From contig NZ_JARBTM010000006.1 in the NCBI RefSeq assembly GCF_029240175.1, forward strand, positions 62,001-126,000: a stretch of 64,000 nt of DNA. Direction: 5' to 3'. The notes below the pieces were generated by a model. That model saw nothing but the letters and a program-made list of their open reading frames with translations. It had not been told where the DNA came from and did no database searches. Below are positions 14,832 to 22,273 of this stretch, piece after piece (within the stretch, counting starts at the first letter, position 1; each line of letters starts with the position of its first letter). The DNA comes from Anaerosolibacter sp. (lineage in GTDB: Bacteria; Bacillota; Clostridia; Peptostreptococcales; Thermotaleaceae). The position numbers and the translations under genes are program-made.

Positions 14832-16787
14832 TTGAAACCTATACAAGCGATCATGGAGAAAAAATATATTCCGCGTTCCCATGCCAGGTGTCGAGAGATG
14901 GGTATCGACACAGCAAGGGTTTTTAGCAGCCTCATTTTATCTGATGATGCCCTGCGCAGAAAGTTGGAGGAAAAAAGGGACTTAATGGTGGCTGCAGAAC
15001 CATTCATGAATCAACTCTATAATTTTGTGAAAGGTTCTAACTTTTTTTCTATCTTAACCGATGAAGAGGGCTGTATTCTCAGTGTTATTGGGGATGAAGA
15101 TATTTTATCCCAAGCCTTTAATCTTAAGATGGTGCCTGGCTCCTATATGGATGAATCCCACATAGGTACCAATGCCATGGGTACTGCCCTGGCAGAAGAA
15201 ATGCCTGTGCAAGTTTCCGGAGATGAGCACTTTATAAAAGCCTATCACCGCTGGACCTGCTCCGCTTCACCTATTCGAAATCCAGAAGGAAAGATTATAG
15301 GCATCTTGGACTTAACAGGATATAGTGAGTTGGTTCATTCCCATACCCTGGGTATGGTTGTGGCAGCAGCCAACGCCATTGAGAAGATGCTTGAAGTTAA
15401 AAGCTATACAGATAAACTGGTACTGGCCAAACAACACATCGAAACCATTATCGATTCTATACCCACAGGAATTCTGACCTGCGATCTGTATGGTACAATC
15501 CAATCAGCAAACAAACACATTACTGAAATGTTTGGTTTCAAAGAGAACGAGATTTTGCAAATGAAAACCTGGGAAATTTTCGAAGGCTGGAATCATGTTA
15601 AAACCACCCTGGCTGCCAAAGGAAGCTTCATGGACGAGGATGTCTATGTCAGCGCCAGAAAAAACAAATTGCAATTTAGCCTTAGCGCTTACCCTTTTAC
15701 CGATAAAGAAGAAAATCTCAAAGAGATTATTTGTGTTTTCAAAGAAGTCAAAAAAGGTCGTAAGCTGGCCAATAGAATCATGGAACGCCATGCCATCTAT
15801 ACCTTTGATAAAATCATTGGGAAGAATGATCGTTTTCTTCAAAATATCGATTACGCCAAGAAAATAGCCGATAGCAAATCTACAATTTTGATTTTAGGTG
15901 AAAGCGGTACTGGCAAGGAAGTCTTTGCTCAATCCATCCATAACCATAGTATTCGTAAAGAAGAAGCTTTTGTGGCCGTAAATTGTGGTGCAATTCCTCG
16001 CAATCTTATCGAGTCTGAGTTGTTTGGTTATGAGGAAGGGGCATTTACAGGGGCAAGACGGGGAGGTAATCCCGGAAAATTTGAAATGGCCGATGGTGGT
16101 ACCATATTCTTAGATGAAATTGGTGAAATGCCCGTAGAAATGCAGCCTAATCTATTACGGGTGATCGAAGAAGGAATTGTATCTAGGATTGGAAGCACCA
16201 GACAGATTCCCGTAAATGTACGGATTATCGCCGCCACGAATAAGGATTTGCGTAAAGAAGTAGAATTGGGCAATTTTCGAAAGGATCTCTATTATCGATT
16301 GAATGTTTTACCCCTTTATCTTTGTCCCCTTCGAGAGCGTAAAGAAGATATTCCACTACTTATCGATTATTTTATGGACACCATTGCAAAGAGGTTGAAT
16401 AAGCGCAAGGTAAACATATCCTTTGAGTACATGGAGCATTTAATTCAATATGACTGGCCTGGCAATATCCGTGAATTGGAAAATATCGTAGAACTGATCG
16501 TCAACACCGAATCTCTGCCCTTGGACTTGAATAAAAAGAATCTTGGTATTCAGCCCAATTCCGAGCCATTAAAGGATCCTTGTCTGAAGCTTGAACATCT
16601 TGAGCATCAACATATTGTTTATGTTTTGAAGAAGTTCAAAGGAAATATTTCCTTGGCTGCCGAAGCCCTGGATATCGGACGAAACACCCTTTACCGAAAA
16701 ATTGAAAAGTACAACATTGATTGTTCCAATTTTGAACATTGTTCCATTTCAGAACAAGCATATTTTCCTCATGCTGTTCTGTTTTAG
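14832..16787 (+). CDS. Sigma-54-dependent transcriptional activator (AcoR-like, GAF-PAS-AAA-Fis)
   Basis: Enhancer-binding protein that opens sigma-54 promoters by ATP hydrolysis. Its 651 residues comprise an N-terminal GAF-like sensor (about 60-195, with SHIGTNAMGTALAEEMPVQV as in AcoR proteins), a PAS domain (about 200-310), an AAA+ domain with Walker A GESGTGKE near 356, the sigma-54 contact loop GAFTGA near 403 and FLDEIGEMP, then a Fis-type helix-turn-helix (about 605-640, AAEALDIGRNTLYRKIEKY). The start is TTG at 14832 behind GGGGGG. It lies immediately upstream of aor, which has a canonical -24/-12 promoter, so aor is the obvious target. The inducer is unknown; GAF and PAS suggest a small molecule or redox cue. 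Confidence 0.94.
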   Translation: MKPIQAIMEKKYIPRSHARCREMGIDTARVFSSLILSDDALRRKLEEKRDLMVAAEPFMNQLYNFVKGSNFFSILTDEEGCILSVIGDEDILSQAFNLKMVPGSYMDESHIGTNAMGTALAEEMPVQVSGDEHFIKAYHRWTCSASPIRNPEGKIIGILDLTGYSELVHSHTLGMVVAAANAIEKMLEVKSYTDKLVLAKQHIETIIDSIPTGILTCDLYGTIQSANKHITEMFGFKENEILQMKTWEIFEGWNHVKTTLAAKGSFMDEDVYVSARKNKLQFSLSAYPFTDKEENLKEIICVFKEVKKGRKLANRIMERHAIYTFDKIIGKNDRFLQNIDYAKKIADSKSTILILGESGTGKEVFAQSIHNHSIRKEEAFVAVNCGAIPRNLIESELFGYEEGAFTGARRGGNPGKFEMADGGTIFLDEIGEMPVEMQPNLLRVIEEGIVSRIGSTRQIPVNVRIIAATNKDLRKEVELGNFRKDLYYRLNVLPLYLCPLRERKEDIPLLIDYFMDTIAKRLNKRKVNISFEYMEHLIQYDWPGNIRELENIVELIVNTESLPLDLNKKNLGIQPNSEPLKDPCLKLEHLEHQHIVYVLKKFKGNISLAAEALDIGRNTLYRKIEKYNIDCSNFEHCSISEQAYFPHAVLF

Positions 16788-16791
16788 AACA
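16722..16791 (+). promoter_or_regulatory. Three TGTTC-N7-GAACA activator sites upstream of aor
   Basis: Three perfect 17-base inverted repeats of the form TGTTC-N7-GAACA occur at 16722-16738, 16740-16756 and 16775-16791, with centres 18 and 35 bases apart. They lie about 50-110 bases upstream of the -24/-12 promoter, where enhancer sites are expected, and overlap the 3' end of the activator gene including its stop codon. Binding by the adjacent activator is inference. Confidence 0.75.
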
Positions 16792-16804
16792 CGGCTTCTC
16801 CAAC

Positions 16805-16832
16805 AACCCCTATTATCAGGGGTTTCTTTTTT
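16805..16832 (+). terminator. Terminator of the sigma-54 activator gene
   Basis: AACCCC (16805-16810) pairs with GGGGTT (16819-16824) across an 8-base loop and is followed by TCTTTTTT. It isolates aor from readthrough, leaving it dependent on its own promoter. Confidence 0.8.
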
Positions 16833-16847
16833 GGCATCGACCTTGCA
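16832..16847 (+). promoter_or_regulatory. Sigma-54 (-24/-12) promoter of aor
   Basis: TGGCATCGACCTTGCA has the invariant GG and GC elements exactly 10 bases apart and matches the consensus TGGCAC-N5-TTGCW closely. It lies 46 bases before the aor ATG and directly downstream of the activator gene and its putative binding sites. Confidence 0.9.
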
Positions 16848-16892
16848 TTACATATAGATGAACAAAGAAAACAAATTCGAAGGGGGATTCAA

Positions 16893-18728
16893 ATGTACGG
16901 ATATGCTGGAAAAGTTTTAAGAGTAAATCTTAAAGAAAGAAGCTGGAAGGTTGAAGCCTTAGACGTTGAGAAAGCAAAAAAATATATCGGTGGTAGAGGT
17001 TTAGGAACTAAAATACTTACCGAAGAAGTCAGCCCTGAAGTCGAACCCCTTAGTCCAGAAAATAAGCTGATCTTCATCACAGGTCCTTTATCTGGTACAC
17101 CTACGCCTACCGGCGGCCGATATATGGTCGTTACAAAATCTCCTTTAACAGGAACAGTTGCATGTTCAAACTCAGGGGGATACTGGGGTGCTGAGCTAAA
17201 ATTCAGCGGCTTCGATATGGTTATCGTTGAAGATAAAGCTGATGTACCTGTTTATTTAAATATCGTTGACGATCAAATCGAAATTCGAGATGCTGCTCAT
17301 CTTTGGGGCAAAGTTGTATCTGAAACCACTCAAATTCTTGAAAAAGAATGTGCTGAGAAGGCAAAGGTACTCACAATTGGACCTGCCGGTGAAAAATTAT
17401 CTAGACTTGCTTCTATCATGAATGATTATTCCCGTGCTGCAGGACGTTCCGGCGTTGGTGCTGTAATGGGTTCTAAAAACTTAAAAGCCATCGTTGTAAA
17501 AGGAAGTCAAAAAGTTCAACTCTTTAACCACGACCAATTAAAGGAAGTTGTGTCTAACTGTACAAAAAAAATCCGTGAGAACGGCGTTACAGGTCAGGGT
17601 CTTCCTGCCTATGGTACTGCGGTATTGGTAAACATCATCAACGAGAACGGTGTTTTCCCTACAAACAATTTCCAGACTGCAGTTTTTGATAAAGCTGAAG
17701 AAATCAGCGGCGAAACCCTTGCCGAAAAATATTTAGTGAAAAAAGATCCTTGTTATCGCTGTCCAATCGCCTGCGGTCGATACTGTAAGGTAGATGACAT
17801 CGAAGGCGGAGGACCTGAATATGAAACAATTTGGGCATTTGGTTCAGACTGTGGCGTATCCGATCTAGGTGCGGTTATCAAGGCTAACTATTGGTGTAAT
17901 GAAATGGGCTTGGATACAATTTCTGCCGGTGCTACCATCGCAGCTGCCATGGAGCTCTATGAAAAAGGCTATATCAAGGAAGATGAATTAAATGGTGTTG
18001 GCCTTGAGTTTGGTAATGCCGAAGCAGTAATCGAGTGGACGAAGCGTATGGGCTTAAGAGATGGCCTAGGTGACAAGCTTGCTGAAGGTTCCTATAGATT
18101 GGCTGAAATGTATGGTGTACCAGAGTACTCCATGACTGTTAAGAAACAAGAACTTCCTGCCTACGATCCAAGAGGTATTCAAGGCCATGGATTACAATAT
18201 GCTACTTCAAACCGCGGTGGCTGCCACGTAAGAGGTTATATGATCTCTCCTGAGATCCTTGGATTGCCTGAAAAACTTGACCGTTTTACATTAGAGGGCA
18301 AAGCATTATGGGCGAAAATATTCCAAGACTTAACAGCTGCTATTGATGCTTCCGGCTTGTGTTTATTCACTTCTTTTGCTATGGGCGCTCAAGATTATGC
18401 TGACATGTTAAACGCAGCCGTTGGTACTGACTTTACTGCCCAAGATGTACTCGATGCTGGTGAAAGAATCTGGAATATCGAAAAATTGTTCAACCTCCAG
18501 GCTGGTATTGATCCTTCTCAAGATACATTGCCAAGCAGATTATTAAATGAAGGAATTCCTGAAGGACCTTCTCAGGGCCTCGTTCATAGACTTTCTGAAC
18601 TGTTGCCTGAATACTATAGCCTACGGGGCTGGGATACTCAAGGTATACCAACAGTTGATAGATTAAACAAGCTGCAGATTTCTGAGAGCGCTTTAACTAC
18701 TGAAGAAGTGGCAGCAGGAGATAAATAA
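16893..18728 (+). CDS. aor: Aldehyde:ferredoxin oxidoreductase (tungsten-type AOR)
   Basis: Cytoplasmic enzyme that oxidises aldehydes to acids with ferredoxin, or reduces acids when ferredoxin is very reduced. The 611 residues match the family length. The N-terminal domain starts MYGYAGKVLRVNL and contains GGRGLGTKIL and GPLSGTPTPTGGRYMV. The [4Fe-4S] ligands are in DPCYRCPIACGRYC (about 285-295), and the distal cysteine is in DASGLCLF near residue 490. The pterin-binding segments PAYDPRGIQGHGLQYATSNRG and GRSGVGAVMGSKNLKAIVVKG are clear. GAAGGGGG precedes ATG. The downstream genes encode a radical SAM maturase, a MoaD-like protein, an E1-like enzyme and MoaB, which fits a dedicated tungstopterin supply. 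Confidence 0.97.
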   Translation: MYGYAGKVLRVNLKERSWKVEALDVEKAKKYIGGRGLGTKILTEEVSPEVEPLSPENKLIFITGPLSGTPTPTGGRYMVVTKSPLTGTVACSNSGGYWGAELKFSGFDMVIVEDKADVPVYLNIVDDQIEIRDAAHLWGKVVSETTQILEKECAEKAKVLTIGPAGEKLSRLASIMNDYSRAAGRSGVGAVMGSKNLKAIVVKGSQKVQLFNHDQLKEVVSNCTKKIRENGVTGQGLPAYGTAVLVNIINENGVFPTNNFQTAVFDKAEEISGETLAEKYLVKKDPCYRCPIACGRYCKVDDIEGGGPEYETIWAFGSDCGVSDLGAVIKANYWCNEMGLDTISAGATIAAAMELYEKGYIKEDELNGVGLEFGNAEAVIEWTKRMGLRDGLGDKLAEGSYRLAEMYGVPEYSMTVKKQELPAYDPRGIQGHGLQYATSNRGGCHVRGYMISPEILGLPEKLDRFTLEGKALWAKIFQDLTAAIDASGLCLFTSFAMGAQDYADMLNAAVGTDFTAQDVLDAGERIWNIEKLFNLQAGIDPSQDTLPSRLLNEGIPEGPSQGLVHRLSELLPEYYSLRGWDTQGIPTVDRLNKLQISESALTTEEVAAGDK

Positions 18729-18735
18729 TGTTTAT

Positions 18736-18762
18736 ATAAGGGCTTCCATTGGAAGTCCTTAT
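18736..18762 (+). terminator. Hairpin between aor and the radical SAM gene
   Basis: A 12-pair stem with one G-T pair (ATAAGGGCTTCC with GGAAGTCCTTAT, 3-base loop) follows the aor stop and is trailed by TCTT only. It may be a weak terminator or an RNA-stabilising hairpin that lowers expression of the maturation genes relative to aor. Confidence 0.55.
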
Positions 18763-18792
18763 TCTTAATCTATAAAGAAATTGGGTGATATG

Positions 18793-19833
18793 ATGACCAT
18801 TCATAAGTTATATCTAGAGCTTACCGATCGATGTAATTTAGACTGTAGTATATGCTATCGTAAATCCTGGAGTAGTCCACCCACTGATCTTGATATGAAT
18901 AGTTTGAACCATCTAGCCATGGAAATGAATAACCAGAGTACCATAAAAGAAGTTGTAATTGGCGGCATTGGTGAACCCACCTTCGCCCCTCTTTTTCTGG
19001 AGACTGTCCAAATGCTTAAGAACTACCACCTTACCCTCACCACCAATGGCACCCTTCTTCACGGAGAAACATTGGATATGATCATAAACCATGTAGATGT
19101 TATTACAGTTTCAATCGATGGACTAGACGAACATTTTGAAAGCATTCGTGGTGTTCCTCTTGAAAAAGTACTTCACAACTTAAGAAATCTTCAATTATAT
19201 AAAAAACAGTTGGGTAAAAACACACCCATTCTTCAGCTTCAATTTGTGGCTTCATTCGATAATATAGATGACATTTTTCGAGTGATTGATCTAGCGTCAA
19301 CCCTTAATGCCCAGAGTGTTATCATTTCAAATTTACTTCCCCAGTGTAAAGAAAATGCTGAGAAAATTCTTTATACAAGGTATGAAAATCCTGAAATGAA
19401 AGCACTTTATAATAAAATTAGAAATTATTCTTTTAAGAAGGGTATTCAGATGCTTTTACCGAATTATGAATTAAAAACCGAAAGAAGATGTAATTTTATC
19501 GAGCAGGATGCTGTTTTTGTCTGCGCCTCAGGAGATGTGGTTCCTTGTTATAGGCTATCTCACCCATATCGAGAATATGTCTTTGGTAGAGAAAAACAGG
19601 TAGGTCGTCATTCCTTTGGCAATGTGAAAGATCATTCTCTTTATGAAATCTGGCATCAAAAGTCTTATGTAGATTTTCGTCAAACAATCTATCATAATCT
19701 CTATCCATCTTGTATTGATTGTGACTTGGTAGAGGGATGTGATATGGTAAGGAACACAGAAGCTGATTGTTATGGAGTGAACCCTTCCTGTGGCGATTGT
19801 CTGTGGACTAGAAAATTCGTTATGTGCCCTTAG
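18793..19833 (+). CDS. Radical SAM/SPASM protein, probable AOR tungsten-cofactor maturase
   Basis: Radical SAM enzyme with the cluster motif CNLDCSICY at about residues 13-21 and a cysteine-rich SPASM-type C-terminus (VFVCASGDVVPCY, CIDCDLVEGC, CYGVNPSCGDCLW). Proteins of this layout are regularly found beside tungsten AOR genes and are annotated as tungsten-cofactor oxidoreductase maturases. Their chemistry is not established. An upstream TTG at 18781 is possible, but ATG at 18793 (MTIHKLYLELTDRCN) begins the conserved sequence with GGGTGA ahead of it; ATG 18790 is equally open. The gene runs into the moaD-like gene with the spacing of one operon. Confidence 0.88.
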   Translation: MTIHKLYLELTDRCNLDCSICYRKSWSSPPTDLDMNSLNHLAMEMNNQSTIKEVVIGGIGEPTFAPLFLETVQMLKNYHLTLTTNGTLLHGETLDMIINHVDVITVSIDGLDEHFESIRGVPLEKVLHNLRNLQLYKKQLGKNTPILQLQFVASFDNIDDIFRVIDLASTLNAQSVIISNLLPQCKENAEKILYTRYENPEMKALYNKIRNYSFKKGIQMLLPNYELKTERRCNFIEQDAVFVCASGDVVPCYRLSHPYREYVFGREKQVGRHSFGNVKDHSLYEIWHQKSYVDFRQTIYHNLYPSCIDCDLVEGCDMVRNTEADCYGVNPSCGDCLWTRKFVMCP

Positions 19834-19844
19834 GAGGTGAAACC

Positions 19845-20069
19845 ATGAGCATCAAAGTGCGACTCTTTGCTACCCTTCGTAATGGCCGTGGTAAAGAACT
19901 TATTGTTGATCTTGAAACAAACCGTACACCTAATGAAGTGATTAATGGACTAGATATCCCTACGGAAGACGTGGCCATCTTATTGGTCAATGGTCGGGAT
20001 GGTACTTTAGATCAACTTTTACAAGATGGCGATACGGTCTCTATATTTCCCCCTGTGGGAGGCGGTTAA
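19845..20069 (+). CDS. moaD: MoaD/ThiS-family sulfur carrier
   Basis: Ubiquitin-like sulfur carrier of 74 residues that would carry a C-terminal thiocarboxylate to cyclic pyranopterin monophosphate. It begins MSIKVRLFATLRNGRGKEL, a typical MoaD start, and ends FPPVGGG, with the Gly-Gly tail needed for adenylation. ATG at 19845 has TAGGAGGTGAAA ahead of it. The E1-like gene follows after 2 bases. A MoaE partner is not in the window, so the dithiolene-forming complex must be completed from elsewhere, or this carrier has an AOR-specific role. Confidence 0.9.
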   Translation: MSIKVRLFATLRNGRGKELIVDLETNRTPNEVINGLDIPTEDVAILLVNGRDGTLDQLLQDGDTVSIFPPVGGG

Positions 20070-20071
20070 TC

Positions 20072-20749
20072 ATGAGAAGATATGAAAGGAATATGACTAC
20101 TTTATCCTTGTCTGAGAATGAAAGCCTTAAGAATTTCAAAGTTTGTGTCGTGGGTTGTGGAGGATTAGGTGGTTATCTCATAGAGATGCTGGGTAGGTTA
20201 GGTATTGGTTCCATTACTGCCGTTGACGGAGATTATTTTGATGAAACGAACTTGAATCGCCAGCTCCTGTCAGATGTGGCATCCCTTGGTGTTTCAAAGG
20301 CTATGAAAGCCCAGGAACGTATGGGCCATGTTAATCCTTTCATTAAGATTCATCCCGTTACCCAAAGACTTACCCATGAGAATGCCGTGGAAATCCTCCA
20401 AGGCCATCATCTTGTCATGGATGCCTTGGATAATATTCCATCTCGCGTGACTGTCCAAAATGTTGCAGAGGATTTGGGTGTCCCTATGGTTCATGGAGCC
20501 ATTGCCGGTTGGTATGGCCAGGTAACAACCATTCTGCCGGGAGACCGTACCTTAGACCTCATCTACCCTGCAGAAAGTGTCAAGGGCATCGAGCAAACCC
20601 TAGGGAATCCATCTTTCACCCCTGCCTTGGTAGCTTCCATTCAAGTCAGTGAAGCATTAAAGATTCTCATTGGCCGCGGCGAATTATTGAGGAAAAAAAT
20701 TCTATATATAAACTTATTAGACAATGAATTCGAAACTATTGACTTGTAG
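20072..20749 (+). CDS. ThiF/MoeB/HesA-family E1-like adenylyltransferase
   Basis: Activates the C-terminus of a ubiquitin-like sulfur carrier by adenylation, almost certainly the MoaD-like protein encoded 2 bases upstream. The 225 residues contain the ATP loop VCVVGCGGLGGYL, DGDYFDETNLNRQLL and DALDNIPSRV. It is short and has only two cysteines, both near the ATP loop, so it lacks the two CxxC zinc pairs of classical MoeB and has no rhodanese domain. It therefore resembles the compact HesA/ThiF type. GGGAGGCGG sits before ATG inside the end of the preceding gene. Confidence 0.9.
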   Translation: MRRYERNMTTLSLSENESLKNFKVCVVGCGGLGGYLIEMLGRLGIGSITAVDGDYFDETNLNRQLLSDVASLGVSKAMKAQERMGHVNPFIKIHPVTQRLTHENAVEILQGHHLVMDALDNIPSRVTVQNVAEDLGVPMVHGAIAGWYGQVTTILPGDRTLDLIYPAESVKGIEQTLGNPSFTPALVASIQVSEALKILIGRGELLRKKILYINLLDNEFETIDL

Positions 20750-20757
20750 TTTTTCTG

Positions 20758-20790
20758 ACCACTAACTACTAACCGCTATCCACTAACCCC
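20758..20790. repeat. CTAAC-type repeat between the E1 gene and moaB
   Basis: Four CTAAC/CTATC units (ACCACTAACTACTAACCGCT and following CCACTAACC) fill the gap before the moaB ribosome site. It resembles the right arm of the element at 9745-9850. Confidence 0.6.
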
Positions 20791-20810
20791 ATCACAAAGG
20801 AGGACTTTAC

Positions 20811-21302
20811 ATGTTTACATTAGGTATTATCATAGCCAGTGATAAAGGATCTAAAGGCGAACGTATTGATGAAAGCGGAAAGGTGATTCAGCAAATGATG
20901 GAATCACATGGTTATATGACAAAAAAATATGTGGTGCTGCCTGATGAGGTCGATGCTTTGTCTCAAGAGATGATTCTTATGAGCGATGAATTGAAGGTTG
21001 ATTTAATCTTAACCTCTGGTGGAACAGGATTTTCTAAGCGGGATATCACACCAGAAGCTACCCTTCAAGTTATTCATCGACTTACCCCAGGAATCTCTGA
21101 AGCCATCCGTTATAATAGTTTGCAAATCACCCCAAGGGCCATGCTCTCTAGGGCGATTTCTGGCATAAGGGATAATACATTGATCATAAACCTTCCCGGA
21201 AGCCCCAAGGCTGTTCGAGAGAGCTTAGACTACATCTTGCCAAGCCTTGCCCATGGCCTTGAAATTCTAAAAGGCTCCGCATCAGAATGTGCCACAAAAT
21301 AA
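20811..21302 (+). CDS. moaB: MoaB/Mog-type molybdopterin adenylyltransferase
   Basis: Adenylylates molybdopterin to prepare it for metal insertion by MoeA. The 163-residue protein has the family signature LTSGGTGFSKRDITPEAT and the segment INLPGSPKAVRESLDYILPSL. In tungsten organisms the MoaB form does this job (family knowledge). AAAGGAGG precedes ATG by about 7 bases. It is the last gene of the aor cluster and ends at a strong bidirectional terminator. No second mog/moaB gene occurs with the Moco operon at 5.9-11 kb, so this copy may serve both. Confidence 0.93.
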   Translation: MFTLGIIIASDKGSKGERIDESGKVIQQMMESHGYMTKKYVVLPDEVDALSQEMILMSDELKVDLILTSGGTGFSKRDITPEATLQVIHRLTPGISEAIRYNSLQITPRAMLSRAISGIRDNTLIINLPGSPKAVRESLDYILPSLAHGLEILKGSASECATK

Positions 21303-21339
21303 GAATCAAGGCGGAGAATTTTCCCCGCCTTGATTCTTT
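21302..21339. terminator. Bidirectional terminator between moaB and hprK
   Basis: A 14-base perfect stem (21302-21315 with 21326-21339) with a 10-base loop lies between convergent genes and is followed by T-rich sequence. Confidence 0.92.
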
Positions 21340-21340
21340 C

Positions 21341-22270
21341 TTATTTATCTGTACCTTCATTCATCTGCTTGAGGAGTCGATTGTTTAATGTTTCTGCTGC
21401 ATTAAACCCCATTCTTTTTTGGCGATGATTTCTAGCGGCTACTTCAACAATCATTGCCAAGTTTCTACCAGGTTTGATGGGAATGGTATTTTTAGGTAAA
21501 TCTACACCCAATATATTGATATACTCTTCATCCATTCCTAAACGGTCATATTGTTTTTGATCCTTCCAGTTTTCTAATTCTATCACCAAATCTATGGCTT
21601 TTGTATTTCTCACGGCGCCAACGCCAAACAACTGAACCACATCCAAAATACCTACCCCGCGAATCTCCATGAAATGTCGGATCACCTCTGGAGCACTTCC
21701 CACCAAAGTACTGTTATCAACTCTTTTGATTTCCACTGCATCATCGGCTACCAGCCGGTGGCCCCTCTTGATTAGTTCCAAGGCTGTTTCACTCTTCCCT
21801 ATTCCGCTTTCTCCAACCATCAGTATCCCGATACCATAAACCTCAACCAATACACCATGTCTTGTAATCACTGGTGCCAGCTTATCCTCTAAATAGCTTA
21901 TCAGTACACTTACAAACTTTGTCGTAGACATATTTGTCCTCAACAGAGGTATATCAAACTTCACGGCCGCCTCCAATAGTTCCTCATACACCTCTAGATC
22001 CCTTGCAATAACCACACAGGGAATGGGATAGGAAAAAAGCTCTTTCGCTCTCTGCTTCCTGAGTTGAGGTGTGAGGGTTTCAAAGTAATTCCACTCTACC
22101 TTTCCAATGATTTGTACCCGCTCATAGGCAAATGATTTGTAAAAGCCTGTGAGCTGCAGTCCTGGCCGATTCACATCATTCACAGTGATTTTGATGTCTC
22201 CTTGATTTGACTTATGAATGACCTCTAAATTTAAATCCTTACATAATTCTCCAATGCTAACGCTTCTCAC
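21341..22270 (-). CDS. hprK: HPr kinase/phosphorylase
   Basis: Phosphorylates HPr on the regulatory serine and removes the phosphate again, controlling carbon catabolite repression in Firmicutes. The 309 residues show the Walker A GESGIGKSETALELIKRGH near residue 153, VADDAVEI, the family signature MEIRGVGILDVVQLFG, and the C-terminal segment PIKPGRNLAMIVEVAARNHR. It begins at a GTG right after the uvrC stop, so the two genes are coupled. The protein length and motifs are complete. Confidence 0.96.
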   Translation of the reverse strand: MRSVSIGELCKDLNLEVIHKSNQGDIKITVNDVNRPGLQLTGFYKSFAYERVQIIGKVEWNYFETLTPQLRKQRAKELFSYPIPCVVIARDLEVYEELLEAAVKFDIPLLRTNMSTTKFVSVLISYLEDKLAPVITRHGVLVEVYGIGILMVGESGIGKSETALELIKRGHRLVADDAVEIKRVDNSTLVGSAPEVIRHFMEIRGVGILDVVQLFGVGAVRNTKAIDLVIELENWKDQKQYDRLGMDEEYINILGVDLPKNTIPIKPGRNLAMIVEVAARNHRQKRMGFNAAETLNNRLLKQMNEGTDK

Positions 22271-22273
22271 AGC

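Noticed and set aside
18781-18792. TTG start for the radical SAM gene
   Set aside because: The GGGTGA that would serve as ribosome site overlaps this codon; the ATGs at 18790/18793 fit better.
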